Shown here in pieces: positions 9,440 to 18,941 of a DNA stretch of 64,000 nucleotides. Positions within the stretch are counted from its first letter, which is position 1; every line of letters begins with the position of its first letter. Below the pieces are notes generated by a model. That model saw only the letters and a program-made list of their open reading frames with translations. It was not told the origin of the DNA and made no database searches. The stretch is taken from contig NZ_JBHSHL010000014.1 of assembly GCF_042652965.1 (NCBI RefSeq), positions 186,001 through 250,000 on the forward strand, read 5' to 3'. This stretch comes from Filifactor villosus. GTDB lineage: Bacteria > Bacillota > Clostridia > Peptostreptococcales > Filifactoraceae. The translations under genes and the position numbers were made by a program.

Positions 9440-10429
9440 CTACATAATAATATCACAAACTTTGTCTGTAGTAAACAGTTTCCTTTGTTTATCGGCAAAA
9501 TTTTCGCTTAAAAAGAGTTTTGTGATCATTTCCTTATCTTTTCGAATCTGATTTTTGAGTTCTTCCAAAGAATCAAACTTCATTTCGTTTCGTATTTTCT
9601 TACAAAAATAAACAGTGATTTCTTCTCCGTAGATGTCTTGAGAAAAGTTAAACAGATTGACCTCGAGGTAGACGGTCTTCGCCAATTCAGTCACGGTTGG
9701 ATTGTAACCTACACTTGTGGCACCGAGATAGTGACGATTGTTATGCTCCACAATAGTATAATAAACTCCAATCCCCGGAAGCACCACCTTGCTGTCATAG
9801 TCAACATTGGCAGTTGGAAACCCTATTTTTCTTCCGTTTTTCTTTCCGTGAACAACCTTTCCGGAGATGGAATAGATCCTTCCTAAATAATTGTTCGCCG
9901 TTTCTAGAGAGCCTTGCTTTATAAGTTCTCTGACAGAGGTGCTGGAGATCCGAAGCCCGTCTTCAAAGTAGAGGGGAACGATTTCCACTTTCAACCCCAG
10001 ATTTTCAGCTATTGCCTTGATTCCGGCAGCCGATCCTTCTCTTCCTTTACCAAATCTGGCATCTTCTCCCAATACAAGAAACTTTGCGTTTAAGTTTTCG
10101 ATTAAAATGTGCTCGATAAATGCACGCGTCGACAGATTCATAATCGTTTCATCGAAGGGAACGCTCAGTATATAATCTATTCCCATCTCATAGAAGAGAC
10201 GGTCTCTTTCCTCGTTTAAGGTAAGTTTTGAAATGCTTTTGTTCATAACGAACTCCAGAGGATGATTGGAGTAGGTAAAGACCACGCTTTTGAGAGCATG
10301 CTCCCTTGAAAGCTTCAGTGTCAAATCAAGCAATTTTTTATGTCCTTTATGAACCCCGTCGAAATTGCCGATGGTTATAACGGTATCTTCCGTTATATCA
10401 ATTTCGTTTATATATTCATCAAATCTCAC
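9440..10429 (-). CDS. ribF: bifunctional riboflavin kinase / FAD synthetase
   Basis: It converts riboflavin to FMN and then FAD. The N-terminal adenylyltransferase domain has TIGNFDGVHKGH (about 19-30) and ISSTSVRELI (about 160-170). The C-terminal flavokinase domain has GKKNGRKIGFPTAN (about 197-210). GTG at 10429 is chosen because GGGGG ends 6 nt upstream; a TTG at 10435 would almost touch that site. The length is 329 residues. It is the last gene of the rimP-to-ribF operon, 13 bp after truB. Confidence 0.95.
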   Translation of the reverse strand: MRFDEYINEIDITEDTVITIGNFDGVHKGHKKLLDLTLKLSREHALKSVVFTYSNHPLEFVMNKSISKLTLNEERDRLFYEMGIDYILSVPFDETIMNLSTRAFIEHILIENLNAKFLVLGEDARFGKGREGSAAGIKAIAENLGLKVEIVPLYFEDGLRISSTSVRELIKQGSLETANNYLGRIYSISGKVVHGKKNGRKIGFPTANVDYDSKVVLPGIGVYYTIVEHNNRHYLGATSVGYNPTVTELAKTVYLEVNLFNFSQDIYGEEITVYFCKKIRNEMKFDSLEELKNQIRKDKEMITKLFLSENFADKQRKLFTTDKVCDIIM

Positions 10430-10448
10430 TGTCAACCCCCACTATGAT

Positions 10449-11348
10449 CTATTCTGCTACCCTTGCAAGTTTTAAGGATCTCAAATATAACTTGTCTTTC
10501 TGAAGTTCCAAATTTCCCAAACCCGAGAAACCACCCTCTTCATCATAGACCCGGTAGATGCCTTCCCTACATTTTCTTTGTGTTAAAACCAAAGTGCACC
10601 CGTTTTTATAATGCTTGTCTTCGATAGTCGAAAGATAGAGTTCGGGATAAGAAGACAAGGCTCCATCAATAGGGATGAGCACTTCATCTAAACGACCTTC
10701 TCTTACAAACTCTTCCAATTCTTCCAAGGTGATACCTTCATCAATGGAAAAATTACCGCTCCTCTTTCTTATCAAAAGAGAAAGGTAAGCCTCATTGTCG
10801 AGCTTTTCTCCTATATCTCTCGCCAAGGATCTGATATAGGTTCCGGCGGAACACACGATATCCAAGTCTACGGATTCACTGGAAAAGGAACAGATGTCGA
10901 TTGATGATATACATACCGCCCTGGGCTTGATATCAGGCAACTCCTCGTTGTTTCTTGCCATTTCATAGAGTTTTCTTCCTCCTATCTTAATGGCACTATA
11001 CTTCGGGGGAAACTGTTCGATGTCGCCGGTAAATTCCTGCAAAACCTTCTCCAATTGTTCCAAAGAGAAGGGACGAATGTCTTTTGTGGAAACAACGCTT
11101 CCATATGTGTCCAAGGTATCGGTTAGAGCTCCGAAGCCTATTTTTGCAAAGTATTGTTTTTCTTCTTTCAGGAGATAGTCGCTAAACTTCGCGGCCCTTC
11201 CCACGCAGACGGGAAGAACTCCCGCCGCATTGGGGTCAAGCGTCCCGGTATGGCCTACCTTCTTGATCTTTAAGAGCCTGCGAACCGATGAGACGACATC
11301 GTGGCTCGTCATTCCGGTAGGCTTTATAAGGTTTAAAAAGCCGTTCAT
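10449..11348 (-). CDS. truB: tRNA pseudouridine-55 synthase
   Basis: It converts U55 of the tRNA T-loop to pseudouridine. The 299-residue protein contains GHTGTLDPNAAGVLPVCVG (about 32-50) with the catalytic Asp38, then the YSAIKIGG and AGTYIRSLARDIG motifs and a small PUA-like C-terminal region. The ATG overlaps the stop of nrnA (ATGA), so translation is coupled. Confidence 0.96.
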   Translation of the reverse strand: MNGFLNLIKPTGMTSHDVVSSVRRLLKIKKVGHTGTLDPNAAGVLPVCVGRAAKFSDYLLKEEKQYFAKIGFGALTDTLDTYGSVVSTKDIRPFSLEQLEKVLQEFTGDIEQFPPKYSAIKIGGRKLYEMARNNEELPDIKPRAVCISSIDICSFSSESVDLDIVCSAGTYIRSLARDIGEKLDNEAYLSLLIRKRSGNFSIDEGITLEELEEFVREGRLDEVLIPIDGALSSYPELYLSTIEDKHYKNGCTLVLTQRKCREGIYRVYDEEGGFSGLGNLELQKDKLYLRSLKLARVAE

Positions 11349-12307
11349 TATGAGAGGTACTCCTTCGCTCTTTTTACAGCCACAGCGACCGCCTCCTTCA
11401 AGGGAAGGTAGAGGGTGCAGCCTGAAGCGCTTTTATGTCCTCCTCCACCGAATTCCGAAGCGAATTTTTCGACATCGACCAACCCTTTTGAACGAAGAGA
11501 TACTCTCACTTCGTTTTCTCCCTTCTCCTTAAAGAGGATTCCCATGTTCACGCCTTCAATATTGATTGTACAATTTACAAGGGTTTCAATATTGTTATAG
11601 GGAACTCCCCATCGTTCTCTCATCTCCTTGGTCAAACAAGCATAGGCGAAGTCTCCTTCGACGGCAAGGGTGTTTAGCACTTCTCCCATCAACTTGTAGT
11701 AACCGAAGGTCTCACTGCGAAATACACGTTCTGCGATTGTCGCCTTATCCGCGCCCTTTTGGATCAATTCCATGGCGATCCTAAGAGTCTCGCTTCCCGC
11801 CCTGTCATAGATGAAGTTTCCGGTATCGGTCAATATTCCGGTGTAGAGGCAGGTCGCTACCCTTGCGTCGATAAAATCTTCAAAATCCTGTTTCAGGGCT
11901 TCGTAAAGGATCTCGCAGGTGGAAGAGATGTTGGTACTTACAAGGTTTACATCTCCGTAATATTCGTTTCCCAAGTGGTGATCGATGTTGATCTTATAGG
12001 AACTTCCTTCAAAGATGGAAGTTTCGATATTAAAACGCTTGAGGATGGCGCAGTCCAAACCGATGAAGACATAGGGTCTGTTATCGATGATGGAGATCGC
12101 CTTGGAAGAACTGTAGTTCGGGTGATCCCGATAGAGAAACTCAAACTTTTCCGGCAACTCTTCATCCAAGATATAATAGGCTTCTTTTCCCATATTCTCC
12201 AAAGCGATCTTAAGCCCCAGAGAGGAGGACAGGTTGTCTCCGTCGGCATTCACATGGGAGCTGATGATAAATAGATCATTTTGTTCGATAATTTCTTTAA
12301 AGGTCAT
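11348..12307 (-). CDS. nrnA: DHH-family oligoribonuclease / pAp phosphatase NrnA
   Basis: It degrades nanoRNA and dephosphorylates 3'-phosphoadenosine 5'-phosphate. The DHH domain carries SHVNADGDNLSSS (about 17-29), GLDCAIL (about 93-99) and the signature IDHHLGN (about 118-124). The C-terminal DHHA1 domain has the GGGGHKSASGC loop near residue 292. The 319-residue length is standard. It sits between rbfA and truB, its usual place in Firmicutes. AGGAGG precedes the ATG at 12307. Confidence 0.95.
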   Translation of the reverse strand: MTFKEIIEQNDLFIISSHVNADGDNLSSSLGLKIALENMGKEAYYILDEELPEKFEFLYRDHPNYSSSKAISIIDNRPYVFIGLDCAILKRFNIETSIFEGSSYKINIDHHLGNEYYGDVNLVSTNISSTCEILYEALKQDFEDFIDARVATCLYTGILTDTGNFIYDRAGSETLRIAMELIQKGADKATIAERVFRSETFGYYKLMGEVLNTLAVEGDFAYACLTKEMRERWGVPYNNIETLVNCTINIEGVNMGILFKEKGENEVRVSLRSKGLVDVEKFASEFGGGGHKSASGCTLYLPLKEAVAVAVKRAKEYLS

Positions 12308-12319
12308 ATACTATGCCTC

Positions 12320-12700
12320 CTACTCTTCTTCCTTCTCGTCTTCTGAATGATCGATACCCAGTTCGTTGATGAGCTTTGACATCTCGACTCCTTTTTGGAT
12401 GGAGTCGTCAGGACGGAATATGATCTCCGGAGTATATCTGAGATCCACAACTCGACCCACCCTGTTTCTCACATAGCCGCTCGCTCGTTTAAGGCCTTCG
12501 ATGATCTCGGCGGGATCATCGCCCAGGACACTGATATATACATAAGCGTATTTGAGATCCCGAACGACATCAACGTTTGTCACCGAGATCAATCCCTTGG
12601 ATTGTCGGATCTTGGTATCTTTGATCTCTCCCTCCAACAACATGGAGCTGACGACCTTTTTTATTTCTTCCGAGATCCTTCTCGTTCTATCATAAGCCAT
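12320..12700 (-). CDS. rbfA: ribosome-binding factor A
   Basis: This KH-fold assembly factor binds the 30S subunit and helps 16S rRNA 5'-end maturation. The 126-residue protein starts MAYDRTRRISEEIKKVVS and has the conserved VTNVDVVRDLKYAYVYIS strand region, VGRVVDLRYTPEIIF and an acidic tail. It lies 16 bp after infB and 12 bp before nrnA in the translation operon. Confidence 0.96.
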   Translation of the reverse strand: MAYDRTRRISEEIKKVVSSMLLEGEIKDTKIRQSKGLISVTNVDVVRDLKYAYVYISVLGDDPAEIIEGLKRASGYVRNRVGRVVDLRYTPEIIFRPDDSIQKGVEMSKLINELGIDHSEDEKEEE

Positions 12701-12716
12701 AGTCTATCTATTCTCC

Positions 12717-15383
12717 TTATACTTTTTTCACTTCTTTGATGATATAGTTCTCTATGATATCTCCCTCTTTGATGTCATTGTAGTTGGTAAGTCCGATCCC
12801 GCAGTCATATCCCGTCGCAACCTCTTTTACGTCATCCTTAAATCTTCGTAGAGAGTCGATCTCTCCTTCGTAGATCACGATCCCGTCTCGGACCAGACGG
12901 ACCTTCGCATTACGTTGGATCTTCCCTTCAATTACATAGGAACCTGCGATCATACCGACCTTGGGTACCTTAAAGGGCATTCTGACCTCCGCCTTACCGA
13001 GTTCTTCTTCAACAAAGTCGGGAGATAACATACCCTTCATCGCCTTTTCTACATCTTCGATCGCATCGTAGATGATCCTGTAGGTCCTCATATCGACTTT
13101 TTCACGCTCCGCCAATGAGGTCGCACCGGTAGAAGGTCTCACGTTGAAACCGATGATGATGGCATTGGATGCGGAAGCGAGCATAACGTCGGATTCGGAG
13201 ATGGCACCTACGCTTCCATGGATGACTTTTACGACAACTTCCTCGTTGCTGATCTTTTCAAAGGACTTCTTGATAGCATCTATCGATCCTTGAACATCCG
13301 CCTTCACTATGATGTTGAGTTCTTTCATTTCTCCGGACTGCATCTTTTCGAACAAGTCTTCCAAGGAGATTTTTGAAGTCTCCTTCATATATTCCTCACG
13401 CTTACGCTCTTGGCGCGCCAATCCCAAGGCCCTGGCTTCCTTATCGCTCTCAACGACAAAGAATTGATCTCCGGCATCAGGAACAGAATTGAGCCCTTGG
13501 ATCTCGACTGCGGTCGAGGGTCCTGCTTTTTTGATCCTTTTACCCTTGGAGTTGAGCATTGCACGTACTCTTCCATAGGCAGTTCCCGCTACGACCGAGT
13601 CCCCTTCCTTCAAGGTGCCGTTTTGGACGATCAAGGTGGCAACCGAGCCCCTTCCCTTATCGAGTTTAGCCTCTACAATCGTTCCTACCGCATTTCGGTT
13701 GGGATTTGCCTTAAGTTCTTCCATTTCCGCAACCAAGAGAACCATTTCCAAAAGTTCGTCGATGTTTTCTCCGCTTTTAGCCGAAACGGGAACATCGATC
13801 GTGGTTCCTCCCCAAGCCTCGACCAAAATGTTCTTTTCGGAGAGTTCCTGACGAACGCGCTCTATATTGGCTGTAGGCTTGTCGATCTTATTGATGGCGA
13901 TGATCATGGGAACTCCCGCCGCACGAACATGGTCGATCGCTTCTATCGTTTGGGGCATGATTCCATCATCTGCCGCAACGACGATGATAACGATATCGGT
14001 GACCTGTGCACCTCGGGCTCTCATCTCCGTAAAAGCCTCGTGTCCGGGAGTATCCAAGAACACAATCTTTTTGTCGTTTATCACAACTTCCGAAGCTCCT
14101 ATATGTTGGGTAATTCCTCCGGCCTCTCCTTGAGTGACCTTTGTTTTTCGAATCGAGTCAAGCAGGGTGGTCTTTCCGTGGTCAACGTGTCCCATTACAG
14201 TAACGATGGGAGGTCTGCTTTTCAAATCTTCCTCTTTGTCTTCTTCAATGATAAAATCGATGACTTCCTTTTCTTCTTCTTTTTTCAAAAGGATAACATC
14301 GTGCTCCAAAGCGATTTTTTCGGCTGTTTCAAACTTTACGGATTGATTGATGTTCGCCATGATACCAAGCTTCATAATTCCCATGATAACATCGGTTGCC
14401 GGAATACCGAGCAACTGAGCCAAATCTCCTACGACAATGGTCTCTCCGATTTCAAATACTCCATCTTCTTGTTTTATCACGTCACTCATTTCTGCTTTCG
14501 TTTCCTTTTCTTTTTTATTGGTATAGTTGTGTTTCTTTCCCTTGGAAGGCTTCATCATCTTATCTTGATGATATCCTGTTTCGACCGTTGCGACTTTGGT
14601 TTCGCTTTTTTTATGATGTTTCTTACTCTTCTTACGGTCTTCGGAATCATGAGACATCGACTCCTGTTTTGAGTGGTGCTTTTCTTTCTTGGATTTAAAT
14701 TTGTGATCTTTCTTCTCGTGATCCAAAGATTGGGTCTTTTGTTTTTTTCCTTCTTGTTTCAAGCTCTCCCTACGCCCCGAACCTTCTTTTCGAGGAGTTT
14801 GATGAGATCTTTTCTGTTCGTTGCTCCCGCCGGTTTTTTCGTGATTTTTCTTGTGGTGAGATGCAGTCTTGCCTGTTTCAGCTTTATGATCCCGTTTTTG
14901 ATGAGGCTCCGTCCTTTTTTCCTCCTGTCTGCGATCCTGCTTTTGAGGGGGCTCCTGCTTTCTCTCTTCCTGTCTGCGATCCTGTTTCTGACGGGAGTCC
15001 GCTTTTTTTCCTTCCTGTCTGTGATCCTGTTTTTGGTGAGGTGCGGCCTTTCTTTCTTCTTGCCTGCGATCCTGCTTTTGGTGAGGCTGCGTCTTTTTCT
15101 CCTCCTTTCTGTGATCTTGTTTTTGGTGAGGCTGCGTCTTTTTATCTACAGATCTATAATCTTGTTTGTGTTGCCTTTCTTCCTGTTTATCATTCGTATC
15201 TCTTGAAGGTGCCTTTTGTTTTTCGGCGAGAAAGGAGGTCTTTATCTTTTCCTCTTCTTCGTTCGTCAATGTATTCATATGACTTGTTAAATTAAGGTCG
15301 AACTTTTTTGCCGCATCCATCAATTCTCTTGCGGAAACATTCAACTCTTTGGCTAATTCATGCACTCTCTTTTTTCTATCCAT
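12717..15383 (-). CDS. infB: translation initiation factor IF-2
   Basis: This GTPase places initiator tRNA on the 30S subunit. The 888 residues comprise an N-terminal IF2N segment (1-55), a long basic linker, a second IF2N segment (about 310-365), a G domain with GHVDHGKT (398-405), DTPGHEAF and NKID, then the IF2 core and C-terminal tRNA-binding domains. ATG at 15383 has AGGAGA 6 nt upstream; an upstream start 13 codons earlier lacks a site. The first codons overlap the L7Ae-like gene by 8 bp. The linker contains a 15-residue tandem repeat, listed separately. Confidence 0.97.
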   Translation of the reverse strand: MDRKKRVHELAKELNVSARELMDAAKKFDLNLTSHMNTLTNEEEEKIKTSFLAEKQKAPSRDTNDKQEERQHKQDYRSVDKKTQPHQKQDHRKEEKKTQPHQKQDRRQEERKAAPHQKQDHRQEGKKADSRQKQDRRQEERKQEPPQKQDRRQEEKRTEPHQKRDHKAETGKTASHHKKNHEKTGGSNEQKRSHQTPRKEGSGRRESLKQEGKKQKTQSLDHEKKDHKFKSKKEKHHSKQESMSHDSEDRKKSKKHHKKSETKVATVETGYHQDKMMKPSKGKKHNYTNKKEKETKAEMSDVIKQEDGVFEIGETIVVGDLAQLLGIPATDVIMGIMKLGIMANINQSVKFETAEKIALEHDVILLKKEEEKEVIDFIIEEDKEEDLKSRPPIVTVMGHVDHGKTTLLDSIRKTKVTQGEAGGITQHIGASEVVINDKKIVFLDTPGHEAFTEMRARGAQVTDIVIIVVAADDGIMPQTIEAIDHVRAAGVPMIIAINKIDKPTANIERVRQELSEKNILVEAWGGTTIDVPVSAKSGENIDELLEMVLLVAEMEELKANPNRNAVGTIVEAKLDKGRGSVATLIVQNGTLKEGDSVVAGTAYGRVRAMLNSKGKRIKKAGPSTAVEIQGLNSVPDAGDQFFVVESDKEARALGLARQERKREEYMKETSKISLEDLFEKMQSGEMKELNIIVKADVQGSIDAIKKSFEKISNEEVVVKVIHGSVGAISESDVMLASASNAIIIGFNVRPSTGATSLAEREKVDMRTYRIIYDAIEDVEKAMKGMLSPDFVEEELGKAEVRMPFKVPKVGMIAGSYVIEGKIQRNAKVRLVRDGIVIYEGEIDSLRRFKDDVKEVATGYDCGIGLTNYNDIKEGDIIENYIIKEVKKV
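14865..15179 (-). repeat. 45 bp tandem repeat inside infB (15-residue units)
   Basis: Residues 69-173 of IF-2 are about seven imperfect copies of a 15-residue unit of the type QPHQKQDRRQEERKA. The copies differ mostly at the last few positions and at H/R alternations. The unit is extremely basic and disordered in character. IF-2 linkers are generally variable, but a clean minisatellite like this suggests slippage and copy-number variation between strains. Confidence 0.85.
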
Positions 15384-15690
15384 CTTGCTCTCCTTCCAAG
15401 ACCTTGCATATCGCTGCGGCAAAGCCTCTATCGTTGATACAGACGACGACCCGCTCTTCTTGTCCTATCGCCTTGCCCAGCTCCTGTCTATTCAATTCTT
15501 CACATACTCGTATCCCTCTATATCCCGCTTTATCTCGGATTCTTTTTGCAGTATTCTGCGAAGCATCGGAAGCTAAAAATACGATCTTGGCCTTCGACTC
15601 CTTTATCTTCTCCAAAGCGATCTGTTCTCCGGAAGAAAGTTTTCCGCTCTTCTTTGCAAATCCGAGATAGGCTATTAATTTATTTTTCAC
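15376..15690 (-). CDS. L7Ae-family RNA-binding protein (YlxQ-like)
   Basis: This 104-residue single-domain kink-turn RNA-binding protein has the family's GFAKKSGKLSSGEQ start and the KIVFLASDASQNT strand. It lies between ylxR and infB, where Firmicutes carry rplGA/ylxQ. The start is GTG at 15690, overlapping the end of ylxR by 11 bp, and its end overlaps infB by 8 bp. The RNA target of this paralogue is not settled. Confidence 0.9.
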   Translation of the reverse strand: MKNKLIAYLGFAKKSGKLSSGEQIALEKIKESKAKIVFLASDASQNTAKRIRDKAGYRGIRVCEELNRQELGKAIGQEERVVVCINDRGFAAAICKVLEGEQDG

Positions 15691-15964
15691 TCATCATCTC
15701 TTCTTTCAAACTTTGATAGACCTCTTCATCCACCGATGTCTTGAAGGCTCTGTCCAACATTTTTGCCTTGAGGGCCTTGTTGAAACACCCTTCGTCATTA
15801 CACAGATAGGCCCCTCTTCCGTTCGCCTTAAAGGTCTTATCCAAAAAAATTTCGCCTTCTTTGTTTTTTACGACCCGTACCAGATCTTTCTTATCCTTGT
15901 GTTCCCCGCAAGCGATACATTTCCTTTGGGGAATTTTTTTTATCTTCTTTGTTTTTTCAGACAT
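15680..15964 (-). CDS. ylxR: YlxR/DUF448 RNA-binding protein
   Basis: This 94-residue basic protein has RKCIACGEHKDKKDLVRVV at its start and GRGAYLCNDEGCFNKALK in the middle, the two conserved parts of the YlxR fold. Homologues have been linked to RNase P and transcription control, so its exact role is open. It sits between nusA and the L7Ae-like gene. AGGAGG precedes the ATG. Confidence 0.92.
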   Translation of the reverse strand: MSEKTKKIKKIPQRKCIACGEHKDKKDLVRVVKNKEGEIFLDKTFKANGRGAYLCNDEGCFNKALKAKMLDRAFKTSVDEEVYQSLKEEMMSEK

Positions 15965-15996
15965 AAATTCCTCCTCGATCTCTCACTTATGCAGTT

Positions 15997-17211
15997 CTAA
16001 AACTCACTGCCTTCTTGGGGAATGATCCAATTCGATGCATCTTCCATGCTCTCCATGATATCCTCATCAAAAATATCATCATCCTCTTCCAAGGCTTGAG
16101 ATTCACTCTTGATATCGATCTTCCATCCTGTCAGCTTGGCTGCCAGTCGTGCATTTTGTCCCTCTTTACCGATCGCCAGCGAGAGTTGATAGTCGGGAAC
16201 GATGACCTTCGTACTCTTTTCCTCCTCATTTACGCTCACTTCCACGACCTTGGAGGGACTTAGAGCATTGGAGATATAGACGATGGGATCGTCGCTATAG
16301 TTGACGATATCAATCTTCTCCCCCTTCAATTCCTCCACGATGTTTGCGACCCTTACTCCCTTTGTTCCTACGCAGGCGCCGATAGCATCGACGGCTTCGT
16401 CCACGGAATGTACCGAGAGTTTGGTTCTGGAACCGGCTTCTCTTGCGATCGATTTGATCTGTACAATACCTTCGCTGATCTCGGGGACCTCTCTTTCGAA
16501 CAGGCGCTTGACCAAACCGGGATGACTTCTGGAAACAATGATCTGAGGCACGTTGTTGTGTTTTTTCACTTCCAAGATGTATACAATAATCCTGTCGCCG
16601 ACGTTGTATTCTTCTCCCGGGATCTGCTCCTGATTCAGGAGGGTCGCCTCCGTATAGATGGTGTTTCCTCTCTCGGAGATAAGACTGAGGTTGATATGAC
16701 AGTTGTTGTTCTTGCTTTTTCGAATGATCTCTCCGATCATGATCTCCGATTCCTTGGTCATAAATTCGTTGTAGACGATATCCCGACTCGCTTCGGTGAT
16801 CTTTTGGATCACTACCTGTCTGGCCGTCTGTGTTGCGATCCGCCCGAAGTTTCCGGGAGTGACCTCTTCCTTTACGACATCGCCGATCTCATACTTTGTG
16901 TCGATCTCTTGAGCACCTTCGAGCGATATCTCTCCGTCCAAAAGATCAATCTCCCTTTTATTGACGACGGTCCTCTTGGAATACACCTTGATATCTCCCG
17001 TTTCCCTGTCGATCGAAACCTCGACATTTCCCGATTCCGCAACCGGCTTCTTCTGTTTTGAATTCATATCGAAGTCATTGGAATACTTTTCAACAAAATT
17101 CTTCTTATATGCTTTTACAAGCGCCAACTCCACCGCTTCAATAAGGATGTCTTTGCTGATCCCCTTCTCATCTTCCAATTCTTGAATTGCGGAAATAAAT
17201 TCAGCGTTCAT
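15997..17211 (-). CDS. nusA: transcription termination/antitermination protein NusA
   Basis: It binds RNA polymerase and nascent RNA and modulates pausing and termination. The 404 residues contain the N-terminal RNAP-binding domain (1-125), an S1 domain (about 135-200), and KH1 and KH2 domains with VGTKGVRVANIV (about 283) and AIGKEGQNARLAAKLTGW (about 350). As in other Gram-positives there are no C-terminal acidic repeats. AGGAGG lies 9 nt before the ATG. It is the second gene of the operon, 17 bp after rimP. Confidence 0.97.
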   Translation of the reverse strand: MNAEFISAIQELEDEKGISKDILIEAVELALVKAYKKNFVEKYSNDFDMNSKQKKPVAESGNVEVSIDRETGDIKVYSKRTVVNKREIDLLDGEISLEGAQEIDTKYEIGDVVKEEVTPGNFGRIATQTARQVVIQKITEASRDIVYNEFMTKESEIMIGEIIRKSKNNNCHINLSLISERGNTIYTEATLLNQEQIPGEEYNVGDRIIVYILEVKKHNNVPQIIVSRSHPGLVKRLFEREVPEISEGIVQIKSIAREAGSRTKLSVHSVDEAVDAIGACVGTKGVRVANIVEELKGEKIDIVNYSDDPIVYISNALSPSKVVEVSVNEEEKSTKVIVPDYQLSLAIGKEGQNARLAAKLTGWKIDIKSESQALEEDDDIFDEDIMESMEDASNWIIPQEGSEF

Positions 17212-17228
17212 TACCTTTGTCCTCCTAA

Positions 17229-17690
17229 CTAAAAATCAATCTTGAGCTTTACTATCGCAACATCTTCCCTGCGGAAAGAAACCACCTTGTCTTCCGCTTC
17301 GATAACGATGCTGCCGCCTTCTTCCTCGAGGCCGACCAGTCGTCCTTCATAGGTTTTCCTCCCGTCTTTGGGCTTATAGAGCCTTACTTCGACCTCTTTC
17401 CCCTTTTCTCGGACAAAATCTCTGTCTTTTTTCAAGGCTCTGTCCAAACCGGGAGAGGAAACTTCCAAAAAATATTGTTCTTCTATGGGATCCTCCCTGT
17501 CCAAAATGATATTTATTTCTCTTGTTACATTTGTGATATCCTCAATGTTCAAACCGCCCTCTTTGTCAATAAAAACGCGCAGATAAAAGAACGGTCCTTC
17601 TTTGACATATTCCAAGTCGACCAATTCCATCTCTTCCTCCAAAGCGGGTTGGATGAGTTTTTCAAGTTCCTGTAGGTTTTTTTTCGCCAA
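17229..17690 (-). CDS. rimP: ribosome maturation factor RimP
   Basis: This 153-residue 30S assembly factor has an N-terminal alpha/beta domain containing DLEYVKEGPFFYLRVFID (about 24-41) and EVSSPGLDRALKK, and a C-terminal SH3-like domain with YEGRLVGLEEEGG. The start is TTG at 17690, with GGAGG 8 nt upstream and no nearby ATG. It is the first gene of the long translation operon that runs to ribF. Confidence 0.94.
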   Translation of the reverse strand: MAKKNLQELEKLIQPALEEEMELVDLEYVKEGPFFYLRVFIDKEGGLNIEDITNVTREINIILDREDPIEEQYFLEVSSPGLDRALKKDRDFVREKGKEVEVRLYKPKDGRKTYEGRLVGLEEEGGSIVIEAEDKVVSFRREDVAIVKLKIDF

Positions 17691-18053
17691 TGGTTACACC
17701 TCCGTCACACTTCCCTTTGTCCGTCTTATCTTTTCCATAAGTCACATATAATGCTCGAATCTAATCAAATTGTTTGAACAAGTGCTCTACAAGCAGAAAA
17801 CATATTTCAGTTTCCATAGAGTACAAACTGTCGTTCCAAACAACTCTGGGTCAAACAGGTACGTTGATCCGAAAGAAACAAGCAAAGTGGTATGTTCTCC
17901 GAGATCCTCGACAAGAAGAGGACAAATAGTAAGGAGTGGGCTTGTCCCACTCCTTCTCAAAATGTATTATGCTACTATATAGAATAACAGAAAACGAATT
18001 GTTTTTCAAGGCTTTGTTGTAATCTCTTCCAAACAATATGCTTTCCTTCCTCG
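17691..18053. other. 363 bp gap with a hairpin, no gene
   Basis: The only clear structure is a perfect 10 bp stem (AAGGAGTGGG, 17931-17940, with 17946-17955) around a 5 nt loop. It may end the lipoprotein transcript, though the T run after it on the minus strand is poor. The rimP promoter should lie in 17700-17800, but I see no convincing pair of boxes. Confidence 0.5.
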
Positions 18054-18602
18054 TTATTTAAAAAAATCTTCCATATTGTCCTGATGAAAAGACAGGATCT
18101 TTGGGTCCTCTCCCGACGAAAGGATCAAACTTCCCTTCTGGATGCTTTCTCCTACGACTTCATCCTTTTCATCCAGGATCTCGACCTTCACTTCATAGGT
18201 CCAATTTTTAGCGTTTTCGATAGTTTTTGCCTCTCCGGCATCGACCGGCTTCACTTCTTTTACAACAGTGTGATGAGCTTTTTGAGTCATGGTCTTGTCC
18301 AACACGACCATAAAATCGTTCTTGATTAACTTAAACAGACCTTCTTCCGTCATTAGATCTCCGATCGACCTGTGATATCCTCGGATCTCCTGTTCAATCT
18401 CCTCCGGAGAAAGGGTCTCCCCTGCGTTGATTCTCTCCTGAAACTTCAAATAACCGTCGTACCTTCCCTCCAAGTTGCTGGTATAGAAGTTTGTGAGAAA
18501 CTGCCTTGCCACTGCCTCCTGAGGATCTTCACCCTTGCAGGAACTTCCCAGCAACAAAACAGCCAAGAGCAAGATCAAACCTGTCATCTTCTTTTTGAAC
18601 AT
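18054..18602 (-). CDS. putative lipoprotein of unknown function
   Basis: This 182-residue protein has a typical lipoprotein leader: lysines, a hydrophobic stretch (8-18) and a cysteine at 22 in GSSC, a lipobox whose -3 residue is atypical. The mature part is mostly charged, with no catalytic motif I recognise; it resembles small lipoproteins with NTF2-like or DUF-type folds. ATG at 18602 has AAAGGAGA 7 nt upstream, while a TTG at 18620 does not. It stands alone between rimP and pgsA. Confidence 0.75.
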   Translation of the reverse strand: MFKKKMTGLILLLAVLLLGSSCKGEDPQEAVARQFLTNFYTSNLEGRYDGYLKFQERINAGETLSPEEIEQEIRGYHRSIGDLMTEEGLFKLIKNDFMVVLDKTMTQKAHHTVVKEVKPVDAGEAKTIENAKNWTYEVKVEILDEKDEVVGESIQKGSLILSSGEDPKILSFHQDNMEDFFK

Positions 18603-18941
18603 GATTTTCTCCTTTCTCAAACAAACAATACCGTTGCCTAATCAAAGGGCCATACCTAAAAGAAAGGCATAGCTGGCTAAAATATCCGATCAGCAACAGA
18701 ATATAAACAGAGAGCGGTATAAACTTCCATATCGCTTGCACAAACTGACAGTAAAGCAAGATATTGCTCTCATATACATCATCTCACAAAAGAGGAGAGT
18801 TTTCAAGAATATATCCTTCCATCCCTCTTTCCGTCTTATACGTCTCTCCAATACACCGGCATCGTCAACAAGAGATACCACAAAACAGTGAGAGGAGCAC
18901 GTCACCTTTGACAGCACAACAGAGAGTTCTTACAGAAAAAC
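18603..18941. other. 339 bp gap, nothing recognised
   Basis: I see no coding frame with a start site, no strong hairpin and no repeat copy here. The promoter of the lipoprotein gene and the end of the pgsA transcript should lie in it. Confidence 0.4.

Noticed and set aside
13410..14672. 420-codon plus-strand open frame antisense to infB
   Set aside because: It is a shadow of the infB reading frame, rich in residues that mirror the infB codons, without a ribosome binding site or a recognisable domain.
14865..15179. CRISPR-like spaced repeats
   Set aside because: The repeats are head-to-tail coding units without spacers, inside the infB frame.
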